Shown here in pieces: positions 25,301 through 36,800 of a DNA stretch of 64,000 nt. The stretch is taken from the NCBI RefSeq assembly GCF_027942865.1, contig NC_134509.1:22368697-22432696 (forward strand). The letters are read 5' to 3'. Position 1 is the first letter of the stretch. The number at the start of each line of letters is the position of its first letter. The translations under genes were made by a program, and so were the position numbers. This stretch comes from Odontesthes bonariensis. Taxonomy: Eukaryota > Chordata > Actinopteri > Atheriniformes > Atherinopsidae. The notes beneath the pieces are model-generated. The model did no database searches, had not been told where the DNA came from, and worked only from the letters and a program-made list of their open reading frames with translations.

Positions 25301-28300
25301 CAGTATTTACTGTGAATGTTTGTCCCCAGGCCAGAGCACACTTACCTTCATCTATGATTTTGTGGAAAGCTTCGGAGGACCCCACTCAGGTTATGCAACA
25401 CTCAGTGGGCGCCCACAAGCAGGTAAAGTAACTCCAATAAGTTCTGGTAAAAATGTTATTAGCTCCTATTATTTATGTCTTATTTATTTTATGTCAACTT
25501 GAACAAGTGCTTCTTTCCTCCAGGCCAACCCGCCAACCTGATGCTCTCAGTAATTGGTAGAAAAGGTCCATCCTCGATGACTGTTACTGAAGTCGGCTTG
25601 GTAATAGTGTCTGGTTCTGAGAATGCTACCAATGGAAAAATGACTGACATGGGCAATGGAAACATTCTGGTGACTGTTGATAAGGTCCCCGAGGGCGAGT
25701 TTGTGGTCATTATGAAGGGAGTGGACAAAGTATCAAACAGCGAATTTCAGAGACAGTCGACGACCCAGATGTCCATATCCAAAGTGAATATCCAGGTATG
25801 TCATTTTACCTCCTCTTTACATCCTCACATTGGACTTTTACTGATGACAGAAAACATGACGATTGAAAATCAATCTATAAATCCAAAGTATTATAGAATT
25901 TAATATATTAGAACATTGAAATTTGAGTTGCATAACAATGAGTCCTCTTAACCTGTTTCTCCTCCTTATCTCTTCTAGGCTGTGGTGGGCAGCAGTGTGG
26001 AGCCAGGAAAGGCCTTCAGTATCCCCTTTAGTGTAATGACCCAGGGTGTTGGTGGTCCATACACCATCAATGCAAGAAATGACAAACAATTTACCATGAA
26101 CTACCCAAATAAGTGAGAAGAAGCTACTACAAATTATTTCTTTGTTTAATGTTAAAATCTGGGATGATAACATGCCATTGCTATTTGGTAGCAGGGTAGC
26201 TTAGATTAGTGAAAGACCTGATGAAAGAAGAAAACAGCTTGGCTTCAGTTTAATGGAAATACAGTTGAATCTCTAAGCCCCGTGTCAGCTACAGTCATGT
26301 GAAAAAGAAACTACACCCTCGTTTTCATAAATAAATTTTAAAAAATCTATTGGTCCTGATACATGTCAGATGAACATCAACACATGACGTTAAACATGAT
26401 TATTTATTGGAGAAAAACTAAGCTTAAATACAGAAGCAGTGTGTGAAAAACTAAACACACCCTATGATTTATGATTAATTTCCTGGTAGAACCACCTGTA
26501 GCAGCAGTAACTGGAAGTGAATGTTTTCCGGATGCAACATCAGTCTCTTACGTCATTATTTTGGCCCACTCTTCTGTATTACATTGCTCTTACAATTTGA
26601 GGAGTCACATTTATGTATCCCTGTCTCCTTGTTGAGTAAATGAGTGTGTTTGAGTATCTGCGTTGTTATTCCAACCAAACACGTTAACTGGAATCATCTT
26701 TAGATTCTACAGACCCTGTTTGTGAAATCTCAAAATTGTATTTTTTCCTCTTTTGACAGGCTAACCTTGACAACTGGACAGTATGCTAATGGTACGTTGA
26801 CTATTACATCGCCTGCTGCCACAGAATCGGGCACTGATGTCACTCTGACTATTGAAGCCAAGTCATCGAGTGGTTCTGACTCCAACTTCGCAGTTCTGAG
26901 ATTGTCTGTTTTGAACAAGGTAACCAGAGTTTTCCTCGATTAGATATGGTTGGAATCAGTGAAATACAGTGGCATGCTAATGTCTGCTAAAAACTTCTGT
27001 TCATGTGAATAGTGAGGTAAGGTTGGGATGAACTGACTTCTAAAAGGCATTTAGTTAAAATTCTCAGAAATTACTCTTTCATTTCACTGTTTTCTGTTTC
27101 AAAATAACAAAAAACTACAGGGCTTCCAAATAAACAAAATTAAATAAATAAATGGTAAATAAAAGTTTCACAGTTTGCAAATGCCTTTTATAGCCATTTA
27201 AAGGTTTTTACCACACATTTTTCCTTCTTTCTGAAGGTCTTCTGTAGGAAAAAGCAGGTTTTTATTTGCCTTTTCTCACAGTCCTAGCAGTTCTTTCTAA
27301 AATGTTTCTCGGTTTTCCTGATGGTTTTTCAGAGCTCTACTGCTTTGTGAGCATCAATTGTATAAAAGATTTCAGAGTACCGGGCAGGTGCTTAGAGATG
27401 ATCGCTGAGAGAGGGTTTGAGGGGTCATAGCGTTTCTAAGGCTACGGCTACACGAAAACGAAACGAGGTTTTTTTTGAAAACGGGTACGAAAATTCTTGC
27501 GACCACACGGAAACGCGCTGCTGTCCAGACGAAAACGGATGAAACGATGCAGTACACACGCCACTGTGTCACGCCACGCTGTGAGACAATAGAGAAGTGT
27601 TAAAATTGGCTCACAGCGTCAACGTGTGACTGACGCAAAAACGTTTTAGCTGTAACAATGGAAACGAAACGAGGCCGTTTTCAAACTTTCCCACTCTGGA
27701 ACCCGTTCTCAAAAACTATCGTTTTGGGGTAGTGGGAACGCCGGCTCCGTGTGGCCGCGACAGCGAAACGATAAGAAAAAGTATCGTTTACAGTGAAAAA
27801 CGTTTTCGTGTAGCCGCAGCCTAAAACTCTGAAGTTTGTGTGAATATTTGCCACAATGATAAAAAGTCGTCGCTCTGTAACTACTGTCACTCAAATTTTT
27901 GGGGCTGCCCAAAGTTTCTCCTCCTTCACTCTAAAACTGTAAAAAACAGAAATAATATATTTAACTTTAAATGTTGAATGTTTTATCTTTAACTCCTCCG
28001 TCTTTGGAGATCAGTTCATACTAACTTTACTATCAAGAGCAGAAGATCTTTATATACCATTGCAACTGAGTAGAAGTGTTTTAAACTAAGCCACTAATAT
28101 TATATTTGCATCTGTCATTCTGTTATAAACTGACATGCTGAATTACTCTCTCATAAACACAAATCCCACATCTTTTTTTTTTTTTCTGTCCAGATTACAG
28201 ATTTCTTTCAGCCAGTGTGCAAACTGGTTGCTGTGCTGGCTGATGATTGCCCTCAAGATGTGTCCCAGTGTGGACCTCACTGGTGGGGGCTTTCGGCTAA

Positions 28301-28574
28301 CCTTACTGATGGAAATGGCACAGGGATAGAAAGCATTTCCATGCGTCAGGGTAATGGAACCTTGACACACACCCTGCTGAGCTCGCCTATCGTCCGTGCA
28401 GACTACAACGCCTCCTGCTGTTCACAGATTGTTGAATTTGTAGCTGTAGACAAAGTCGGTAATGTGGGCAGGTGCTATCATTCAATCGTCCGCTCTGGCG
28501 GCCCCCCTGCTCTGACTCTGTCACTGCCACTGTGGCTTTGCCTGTTGGTATCCATCTTCGTGGCAAAACCTTGA
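19367..28574 (+). CDS. vwa7: von Willebrand factor A domain-containing protein 7-like, 17 coding exons
   Basis: My exon model is 19367-19549, 19747-19883, 19988-20132, 20814-20907, 22005-22133, 23187-23373, 23480-23649, 23836-23948, 24049-24165, 24267-24437, 24524-24656, 24749-24901, 25330-25422, 25524-25795, 25979-26112, 26760-26919 and 28194-28574. All junctions are GT/AG and phase-consistent, giving 923 residues (human VWA7 is close to 890). A signal peptide covers ~1-20. DFYSHSNW (156-163) marks the N-terminal region found in VWA7. The vWA domain starts ~301 with the MIDAS motif DTTGSMS (307-313), GGGDAPE (373-379) and VFTDA (400-404). RRRR at 436-439 could be a furin-type site. The C-terminus is hydrophobic (~902-923), suggesting a GPI anchor or secretion-linked tail. 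The start is the first ATG after the CTCTGCAG acceptor. The molecular function of VWA7 is not established. Fish often carry several vwa7-like genes, so the exact orthologue is uncertain. Confidence 0.9.
20443..20790 (+). mobile_element. tRNA-derived SINE in a VWA7-like intron
   Basis: The head carries pol III promoter-like boxes: A-box TGGCTCAGTGGTTAGAG and B-box-like GGTTTGATTCC. The body contains CCTTGAGCAAGGCACTGTAC, a motif shared by many teleost SINEs. It lies in the sense direction between coding exons ending at 20132 and starting at 20814. The tail approaches the acceptor at 20813. Confidence 0.75.
21003..21858 (+). mobile_element. Internally deleted hAT transposon with dimerisation-domain fragment
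   Basis: The 8-bp target-site duplication CTTGTGGC is perfect (20995-21002 and 21859-21866). Termini CAATGGCGTATCCA and TGGCTACGCCAGTG are inverted repeats. An ORF ending at 21384 encodes LPVTSCSVERLFSVVNRIES and then LTERLNSMSLF, the C-terminal hAT dimerisation region. The N-terminal BED and catalytic parts are missing. The 856-bp copy sits in the VWA7-like intron between exons ending at 20907 and starting at 22005. Confidence 0.92.
22225..22480. repeat. Probable interspersed teleost repeat in a VWA7-like intron
   Basis: The sequence from TTTTTAATGCAGTGCTGCC through GATTCTCTGAATCTTTTGAT matches my memory of a repeat common in fish genomes; no database was consulted. Its TGCAG could mimic a splice acceptor. 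A further common fish repeat fragment (TTTATGCATTTAGCAAGCGA) lies at ~22594-22630. Confidence 0.4.
26285..26590. mobile_element. Tc1/mariner-like MITE fragment in a VWA7-like intron
   Basis: The segments ACAGTCATGTGAAAAAGAAA and GTGTGTGAAAAACTAAACAC follow a widespread mariner-like family of fish. I found no clear opposite terminus, no transposase ORF and no certain TA duplication, so the boundaries are approximate. Confidence 0.5.
27440..27821. mobile_element. PIF/Harbinger-type MITE (382 bp)
   Basis: TAA target-site duplications (27437-27439 and 27822-27824) flank inverted termini GGCTACGGCTACACGAAAAC and the complement of GGCTGCGGCTACACGAAAAC. The TWA-type 3-bp duplication fits PIF/Harbinger. 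It lies in the last VWA7-like intron and has no coding capacity. Many internal repeats of AAACG/CGTTT are visible. Confidence 0.85.
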
Positions 28575-28941
28575 TGTAGTTTTGCTGGGGTTAAAATCCT
28601 CCGTCTACTCTCTGTATGAATGTTAGATGATATGAAACAATGTTTTATACCATTTTGCTTGTATGCATGTCGTGGGAGAAAAGAACCATTAATGATTCTT
28701 CTTATCATGGGAAAACTGTGCAAACATGATGCTTTATAGATTACATTTTACTTTGAGCATCTAAAAAAATGTTGATCAACAGCCTCCTTCTCAACAGAAA
28801 AATATAAATTATAATGAAGTACATAATTTGTTGGGGTTTGGGGACTTCTTGTAAATCAATTCAGAAATCTAAGGACTTTCTAGATCTTCAAAAAACACCG
28901 ACAGTTCTTGCTTCTATACTGTTTTGAATGTGCAAGTCTTA

Positions 28942-28947
28942 AATAAA
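28942..28947 (+). terminator. Poly(A) signal of the VWA7-like gene
   Basis: AATAAA occurs 368 bases after the stop codon, with a GT/T-rich downstream stretch (GTGTGTTCATTTTTC) near 28970-28985. Confidence 0.7.
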
Positions 28948-28974
28948 TACAGAGATCTCTCTGCGCAACGTGTG

Positions 28975-30035
28975 TTCATTTTTCTCAATAACTTTTCAGC
29001 CAATCTGCATAAAAATTTGGCTGGTGAATATCTGTATCAGATAAAGTAACATAATGTAACAAAGTATTAGATAAAGTCCCTGCCTTCCTGCAGTAGACAC
29101 TTCGTAGTTAAGGTAAAACACAAAAGAGAGACTTTCCCCTTTTTAAAACTGGTGATAATTTAGGAGAACTGTGTCGAAGACTGTGTCTCCAAACAGTCAC
29201 TGATGTCCACATACACACAATAAAGTGTCGGATTAGCAGCTAATCAACTGATGAGCTTCTGTGAGACTGTGCTGCAAGAGGGCAACATTTAACTCCCAGT
29301 CTTTTTCTTTGCACTTTTCCTTGTGCAAAGAAAAACACAATGAAGGTCAAATCTGACTTTAGAAACGACAACGTGCTGCAGTGACAGACTAAGCTGTGAC
29401 ATGGATCTGCAGCACTGAAATTACAACCCTTTAAAACTGTTACCGCTTCAGCTAATGGTTTTATTTCTATGATTTTCTGTTTAGTTTATCAACATTTTGG
29501 TTCATTTACCAATAGATATTAAAGCAAAACTACAGTGAATCTTTCAACCTATAGGGGGCCTGCTCGATTAAAGCTAAAATCAGAATCAGAAACATTCTTG
29601 TCAATATTACGCTCAAGATAATTTACACAATTGCTTAGTGAGTTTTTGGTCTTTTGCCAAGAGGTATTGATGGAGGTGGTGGGAAACACACTGGAGTTGT
29701 AATTCCAAGACTACAAAGTGTCGTGATGGCTGTGACTGACGGGGGTCTGTTTTTATGCAGACTGGGGGCTGACACCTTGATACCTGCAGTGATGTTATGG
29801 GATATGATCCTCGGCACACTTGCATGAAAGTTTGCAGAAGTTGTTACAACTTTTATTTCCTCTTACAGTCCATCATGTTGACTTAGGACTGAACTGAACA
29901 TTATCACAGCTGGGCAGAAAGGCTTAGGTGTGCCACTGTGAAAGGGGTGAGCTGTGTTTATCACAAACAGGGGCATTGTTGAGAGATGGAATGCAGCACG
30001 ATAATCGTTTCAGGCTGTGATTGAAAACAGACTGC
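28975..30035. other. Convergent intergenic stretch, no gene seen
   Basis: It lies between the 3' ends of the VWA7-like (+) and zinc-finger (-) genes. A hairpin with 13-bp arms (TTTTTCTTTGCAC / GTGCAAAGAAAAA) occupies 29302-29335. Nothing else is recognised. Confidence 0.55.
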
Positions 30036-30345
30036 ATAGGGGTATGGGAGTTAGCACTGTTGCCTCACAACAAGAGAGTTCTTGGTTCACATCCCAACTA
30101 CAGCCCCTCTGTGTGGAGTTTGCATGTTCTGCCTGTGCATGTGGGGGTCCTCTCCAGCTTCCTCCCACCATCCAAAAACTTATTTATACGGTTGACTGGT
30201 AATTCTAAGATGACCACTGAAATGAGTGTTTGTTGTTGTGTGTCTGTGATGGATTGATAAGTTGTGCATTGTGAATTGCACCTCTTGTCCAATTGGTGCT
30301 GGAATAGGCTCCAGGGACCTTGAATTGGATGAAGCATCTATACCA
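30036..30345 (+). repeat. Common teleost interspersed repeat, plus orientation
   Basis: Reads TTAGCACTGTTGCCTCACAA … GTGTGGAGTTTGCATGTTCT … GGAATAGGCTCCAGGGACC, a diverged copy of a very abundant fish repeat. A second copy in the opposite orientation follows at ~30480-30660. Confidence 0.65.
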
Positions 30346-30479
30346 GTTTAATCCAGTTCAGGGTATAAACACAATCAATCTAAAATGCATGTTTTTGGAC
30401 AGTGGTGGTGGTGCTTGGAGAGAACTGACACACGCACAGAGTGAACATATGAACGCTGATCTGGACACAAGGAACATCC

Positions 30480-30660
30480 ATCCATCCATTTCCCACACCT
30501 GCTTAACCCAATTTAGGGTCACAACAGGTCGCCAGTCCATCACAGAGACAAACGAGACACATAACCATCCACACTCACTCCAAGGGACAATTTAGAGTCA
30601 CCAATGAACCTAACATGCATATCTTTTGGGAGGTGGGAGGAAGCCGGGGTGCTCGGAGTG
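30480..30660 (-). repeat. Same teleost repeat, minus orientation
   Basis: CATCCATCCATTTCCCACAC … GGTCGCCAGTCCATCACAG … AGTCACCAATGAACCTAACA is the reverse complement of the end of the family seen at 30036-30345. The two copies form an inverted pair. Confidence 0.65.
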
Positions 30661-31049
30661 CTCACCCTGTGAACATATGAACGCTGATCTGGACACGAGG
30701 AATAGTGAGACGGAATTACCTCCTTTACTTTCTTAAACGACAGTGTAGTAATTCCTGTACTAAAAAGACATGCACTCGTTTCTTTAGCTTTTAGAGCATT
30801 TAAACAGCTCTTCTTAAAGCCAACACTTCTATACTTCCAAGTTATTTCACTCAGGAACTTTCCTAAGCATCAGGCTCAAGGTGTCCAGGAAACATTTGAC
30901 TCAAATATTGGAATCAGCTACGATGCTGGTCAAAACCTGCTTTATATTATTTAGGGTCATGGGGGGCCTGGAGCGGTCATGGGGGGAAAAAAAACAACTA
31001 AATATTACTGAAAGAAAAAGCTCACATTCTTTTTTTGGACAATGTCTCA

Positions 31050-31055
31050 TTTATT
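31050..31055 (-). terminator. Candidate poly(A) signal of the large zinc-finger gene
   Basis: AATAAA on the minus strand, ~850 bases downstream of the stop codon at 31907. It is the best signal seen between the stop and the repeat pair. Confidence 0.4.
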
Positions 31056-31726
31056 CCATTTCCTCAAACAAAATATTCGTCTTGATTTGACAAATCAAAT
31101 CCGTGTAAATTCACAGTATGTACAATGACTTCAAAGACGCTGACAATAAAAGCATGTATCGATGTAACTCGACATGTTTCTCTGCGGTTAGCATTTCAAG
31201 CATCTAGAAGAAAATTTCATCAAATCAAAACTGGCGTTAACCATAAAATAAAGATTTCAGCTCAATTCTTAAAAAGAAACAACACACAGCTGAAGGAGTC
31301 CATCTTTACATGTGCCACATCCTTTCCGAAGGTCTGTTTCAACCACACGCAAAAGGTTTACGAAAAAGGACACAGCGGCACATGCGTTGTAATGTCGAGA
31401 TATTAACACCCGAACATCAGCTGAAAGGGGAAATACTCAAACACAAATTAAAAGGTCATTGTCACTGTCCAAAGGAGTTAAACACACGTTAACATTCACG
31501 CAACTTTACAGTCCTGACTTCAGGTGGTCAATTATTGCACAACAATATTATTAAACCTAACTGCCATTTATAGCAGGGCAGCAGGACAAAGCTACACAAT
31601 CAATATAACTGCTATATGACTAATGCGAGGTTGCCAGGCAACATGCAGCAGTCAGGCAAATTCACAATCACACACATATACATCTTTTGCAACATGCATC
31701 TTGTCAACCTTAAATACTCTGCTGTC

Positions 31727-31730
<4 letters not shown>

Positions 31731-31770
<40 letters not shown>
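31731..31770. repeat. (AT)20 microsatellite
   Basis: Forty uninterrupted bases of alternating A and T, in the presumed 3' UTR of the minus-strand zinc-finger gene. Confidence 0.95.
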
Positions 31771-31773
<3 letters not shown>

Positions 31774-31906
31774 GGAGTATCAGAGTCCTCCTTTTAGCTT
31801 TCACAAAAAACCTGCCTGAAAAACCGAAGCATGTCCATTAAAAGCGACTTTCTCTCTTATTATACAATTCTCAGTGAAACAGGTCGGCCTCTTGGATGCC
31901 AACCTT

Positions 31907-33817
31907 TCACCCGTCATGATGCACGTTTCTCATATGCTTTTTCAGGTGGCCGGTCTGTGTGAACTTCTTGGGGCAGTGTGTGCAGTGATATGGTTTCTCC
32001 CCAGTGTGGGTATACTTGTGCCTTTTCAGGTTATTGTAGTCTAAAAATCCTTTCCCACAGTATGGACACCAGTGTCTCTTTTCCCCATTATGCCACCGCA
32101 AATGCACATTTAGTTCCACTCTCCTTGTAAATTTCTTTTCACACAGGTGGCAGGGGAAGGGTTTCTCTCCCGTGTGGATCCGTATGTGGATCTCCACATC
32201 TCGTTTCGTGAAGAATCCCTTGCTACATATTTGGCAGACGAAAGGTTTTATCCTGCCGTGGACCATCTGCTGATGTTTGGTGAGGCCAAAACGGTAGACA
32301 AAGCCCTTCCCACAATGTCGGCATACGTGGATCCGACCGTTGCGGTGCACCCGGTCGTGCCGTTTAAAACTCTTGGAGTCTGGGAAGCTCTTCCCGCAGA
32401 GTGTGCATGAAAAAGGCTGGTGTCCTGCATGGAGACTGACGTGGCTCTCCAGTGCAGGACTGCTGCTGAACATGCGACCACATTGCCCACACTGGTTCCT
32501 CAACAAGTGTTTACCAATGACAGCTAATGGCTGTAAAGGTGACACAATGGGCGATTCGTTGAAAGGTATGAGGGGAACTTTGTCTTCCACGATTACGGGT
32601 GGTGGCCTCCTGATCTCTGTTGACGGCACTTCATTTGGTGGTAGTGTAGGAGGATACCACACTTTAGCTCTACATTTTTTCACCTCCTGGTTTACCTGGT
32701 TTTCTGCCAATGGTCTTTTCTGCCTTTTCAATTTATTAGATTTTTTCCTTTTAGGTCTCCTTTTCGCTTTTGCTGCTTTAGCCAATTTTAAAGCATTGGC
32801 AACTTTAAAATTCGTTTTCAGAGCGGGACGACCTTGAATTGGTCCGAGTTTCTTGGCGGGAGTGGATCCTCCGGGAGTTTTAGGACTTTTCATATTTTTG
32901 GTACTTTCAGTAATATCACCGACTGTACTTAAGCTATACCTTCCAGGACTGAAAGAATTGGATTCTCTTTTAATGGATTTGTTGTAACGACTTACTTTAA
33001 TGAAAGTGGAACTTTTAGAGGTACCAGACATTTTAGGACTGGTGCCGTTTCTACTTAAAGTAGATTTTCTAAGACCAACACAGGGAGACTGAGTCTTTTT
33101 AGGGCCAGTAACATCTCGCATTAACCTTTTAGGACATGGAGAGGTGGATTTTTTACTTTGGGGGGTAGAATCGTCTCTAGTCATTTTAAGACTAACCCCG
33201 TCTTCAACAGAACTGGATCTCTTATTTCTGGAACTTACATTAACTCTGTCTGAAGAAGATCGGCTTGGACTCACAGAAGCTAATTTAATCTTTTTCGGTC
33301 TTGTACTTTCTTTTGTTGAGTTAAACTGCCTTGGACTCAGAAATGTGGAATTTAGAATGTTTTTGCCTACACAGTCTGTGGCTGATCCGGGCTCCCCAAA
33401 ACTCACAGCAGTAGAATCACGAGTAGACTCAGATGTACTAGAATCGACAGAGGCTGACTGACCAACAGTCGTTGTTACTGAAACGTCTTGCGATAGTCTA
33501 GGTCTCTTACGACTAACAGACGAGGTGGTCCTACTGATTGTATCAGGAGTAATATTCTCAGTTTTATCTGATTTTGTTGAGCAAGCAGTTTCTTTAGCTG
33601 AGCTCTCATTAATTAGACTGTCCTTTTCTAATCTAGGTTTCTTAGAGCTTTTGGCAGCAGGCACCATTTCTGCATCCGTTTCTTCTATTTCAGTTCTTTT
33701 AGCTTCAAAGTGAGTTTTTAGGTGACTTCGTAGTCGGGCGACAATTGCATTCTTCTGCAGGCGTTTCCTTCTACTGGTTCTGGTCTCCGAGACATCTGCC
33801 GAGTTATTGGTGCTGGA
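31907..33817 (-). CDS. Zinc-finger exon (last exon) of the large zinc-finger gene
   Basis: It starts after the acceptor GTGTTTCAG and ends at TGA (31909-31907), encoding 636 residues. The first half is Ser/Lys-rich with repeated SPK/SPxK and KS motifs. The second half has seven Cys2-His2 fingers with cores CGQCGRMF, CTLCGKSF, CRHCGKGF, CQICSKGF, CHLCEKKF, CPYCGKGF and CTHCPKKF. Fingers 3 and 7 have the longer H-x4-H spacing (HQQMVH, HMRNVH). All zinc ligands are present. Confidence 0.9.
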   Translation of the reverse strand, partial: SSTNNSADVSETRTSRRKRLQKNAIVARLRSHLKTHFEAKRTEIEETDAEMVPAAKSSKKPRLEKDSLINESSAKETACSTKSDKTENITPDTISRTTSSVSRKRPRLSQDVSVTTTVGQSASVDSSTSESTRDSTAVSFGEPGSATDCVGKNILNSTFLSPRQFNSTKESTRPKKIKLASVSPSRSSSDRVNVSSRNKRSSSVEDGVSLKMTRDDSTPQSKKSTSPCPKRLMRDVTGPKKTQSPCVGLRKSTLSRNGTSPKMSGTSKSSTFIKVSRYNKSIKRESNSFSPGRYSLSTVGDITESTKNMKSPKTPGGSTPAKKLGPIQGRPALKTNFKVANALKLAKAAKAKRRPKRKKSNKLKRQKRPLAENQVNQEVKKCRAKVWYPPTLPPNEVPSTEIRRPPPVIVEDKVPLIPFNESPIVSPLQPLAVIGKHLLRNQCGQCGRMFSSSPALESHVSLHAGHQPFSCTLCGKSFPDSKSFKRHDRVHRNGRIHVCRHCGKGFVYRFGLTKHQQMVHGRIKPFVCQICSKGFFTKRDVEIHIRIHTGEKPFPCHLCEKKFTRRVELNVHLRWHNGEKRHWCPYCGKGFLDYNNLKRHKYTHTGEKPYHCTHCPKKFTQTGHLKKHMRNVHHDG

Positions 33818-36800
33818 CTGAAACACAATGCAAGGAAGAACCACGAATTTAGCAACAATACATAGAAGATACAAAAATGACCATCCATAAAACGATCAGG
33901 GTGTTTACCTCTTTGTCTAGGGCTTGGACTACTGGTGATACCGACAGCTGTGCCAGGAACTGAGTTTTAGTCATTTGTAGATGAGGGTCACACATGTCCT
34001 TGGACGGGATGAAAGTTGACCGCAAGAGGCCATCTGCTTGGTTCTCTTGCACCACACTGCTGATAATTTCCTGATTCAAATTAGGAATTACTTCACTAAC
34101 AGAAGTAGGTTCAGGCGATGGGACCGTCGTGTTGCTGGCTACAGGCGGCTTCACTAAGACCGTCTCTGACACAGAAGACAATAAATATGGCTGCACATCT
34201 CTGCTGATTGGAGAGTCTTCCGATATGGATGAACCTTCTGGAATTTCTGACACACAGAGGGGGTTCACAGAGGATGAAACTGGCATTCCTGAGTGCGAGA
34301 TAGTTGGTTTTGATGAATTTTGAGTGATGCAATCAGAAAATCCTTCTGATAGTCTTGAAACAAAGACAGATTCTTTGGTTGATACTGGGAAAGAGAGTCT
34401 CTGTAATCTGACCACTGGGTTGAGCTTCAGATCAGCACTGGAAGGTAACGATGAAGATAAAGGTGTTGGTCCTTGTCCAACTGACATTTCTGAACTTGAA
34501 CAGGCTTCTGTAGCAAAGGTATCGGTTTCAGAAACTGAGGTAGTTTGTTTAGAAGAGTCTATATATTCAGTTGTACCATCTAGTTTGTCAGACAATATGT
34601 TTTCGTCAAAGAAAGATGGACTAGAATCATGCGTTTCCATCCATGTCAATGATCCTACAGGAGCAGGAGCAGCCGGTTCAGCGGCTCCCTGCTCTGCAGT
34701 GAGAGAAATTGTCTCAGGTTTGGCCAATTCCTCAGCTGACACCGGTCTTGGAGAAATAGTTATTTTTTGGTGTGGAGAAGTTTCTGACGACTCGCCTGTT
34801 GAGATGGTGGTAGCCTGTAAAGGTTGGATAGGGAGCAGCTTATTGTAGGTAACTTTGATTGTTTTCCGGGAAACAGAAGAAAGGGGCTGTGGCCCAAGAG
34901 GTAATTTTGCAACTGTAGATGGTGGAAGTAAATTATTCTGTGCAGCCGTCGAAGTGATTATAGAACACATTGGTGAAGACACTCCTGTGACATTATGACA
35001 TGTAAAAGACTGCACAGGCCTTGGGACAATAATGATCGTACGAGGTGTTGTAGTGGGTGCTCCCAATGTTATCAGAGGATGTGGCAGTGAATGCTGAGTC
35101 GGTTGAGTTGCAGCAGCTGATAACATCATCGATCTAATCGTGCTAGATCCTCCTCCTAGTAGAGGAGCGAGTGCAAACTGTTGTATTGGTACGACAACTT
35201 TATTTTCAGCCTGTGCATAACTGGATGAAGTGGCACTTGCGCTACGAGGAGCAACATCTTGTGTTTTTGCTGTGAGCAGAGTCTCAGCAGGTGGAGCACG
35301 TGTCTGCATTACTGCAGGAATCTCAGTCACTGCTTCTAATGTACCCACAAGTGGAGCGAGTTGGGTTTTGGGTTGTTCTGTGCTTTGTGGTAGGGAGGCT
35401 GTTTTTTCCACGGTTGTCTGATTCATGGCTTCTACTAGAAGCATTGCATCCTGAAGTCTAACAGAGGTGTGGTGTTCTTTGAGTGGACCTGATACTACTT
35501 GCAACAACTCCGCTTGTGTCGAGTTTGGAGTTTGACTTACTGTTGAACCTCCATTGGACTGAGCATCGGTTGCATCTTCTTCCACTTCTTTGGAAAGTGT
35601 TCGACATTCAGCTGGAGTTGGCATTTCAGAGGAAAATCTGCTGCTCAAAGATTCAACTGAAACCGGTGGAGAACCAACTTCTCCCATCTTGCAACTCTCG
35701 TGGACAGTTGAAGTGATGATGGATGAAGTCTCCAAAGGCTCAGCTGGAGATGCTTCTAAAGACTTTGATGAAGAAACTGCAGGTGATACTTCAGTCCCCT
35801 CCACTCTTACTGATGGGGCATTTATACCCTCCGGTCCTTTTGGAACCTCAGTAGACATTAATAAGATCTCTTTTTGTCTTCTTTTCTTCGGCGGCCGCCC
35901 TCTTCTACGCCGTGATGACAAATTGAGCTTAGGACTACCCTCACCTTGTATTACGGCATCTTTTACAAATTCATCCGTTACTTCATTGTTCACCAACATA
36001 GACTTTGCCAACTCTTCCTCTGTACAGCGCACATCTGCATGTTGTGGCACAATAACTTCAGTTTGCTCATTTATGGATGCTGCATCGTCGTGGTGACATT
36101 CTTCAGGGACCAGTTTTTGTTTTTCAGACACTGTGGGTTCTTCCTGCATCTCTGCCAGCTTCTGACCACCTTCCCACTCTTCTTTAATGTCCTCTCTGAG
36201 TGCATCTTTGAGTGAAATAACCAATGAATGATGTGGTCCAGATGACTGATACTGGGTGTTCTGTGATCCTCTTAAACATGGTAGATTTAGAAGTAATTGG
36301 GTCTCCACATCTTTTTGAGGGGAGTTAATTTCTTCTGCTGAACATTCTTGGATAATCATTGACCCCTTATTTTCAGCTCGACTAAGAGAAGCCTCTTCCG
36401 AATCTGGGTACAACAAAGACAGAAAACAGAGGAAACATTTGAAAATGGTGGAGTAGAAAACCCTTTTGTTTAAATCTTTGTTTTCCTGAATCCTACAAAT
36501 ACAACAGGAAAGGAAGCAATTTAAAAAAATTCACCTGAATCATTGCTGAAGAATTGTCCAGAGGCCACAGGAGGCTCAATTTCCTCTTGCTTCAAGACAC
36601 ACTGAAGAGAGGAATCACTGCATGATTCCTGAGAGGGCGACAAACATTTAAATTTTGATGGAAAATAATCATTGGGCCATTTTTATTTTTGTAACCAAGA
36701 TTCCCACGAACCTCCTGCTTGACGAGTACCAAAGCCTTAGAATTTCTGTCTCGATAACTAACATAGTTGTGCTCCTGCAAACTGTAGTCCATCCTCTCAG

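Noticed and set aside
33849..33908. C-terminal tail VNTLIVLWMVIFVSSMYCC on the giant zinc-finger exon
   Set aside because: This is intron read-through after the GAG|GTAAAC donor. Splicing to 33817 restores the frame into the finger exon.
34324..36096. Long plus-strand ORFs opposite the giant zinc-finger exon
   Set aside because: Antisense shadows of a biased Ser/Thr-rich coding exon, with no domain support.
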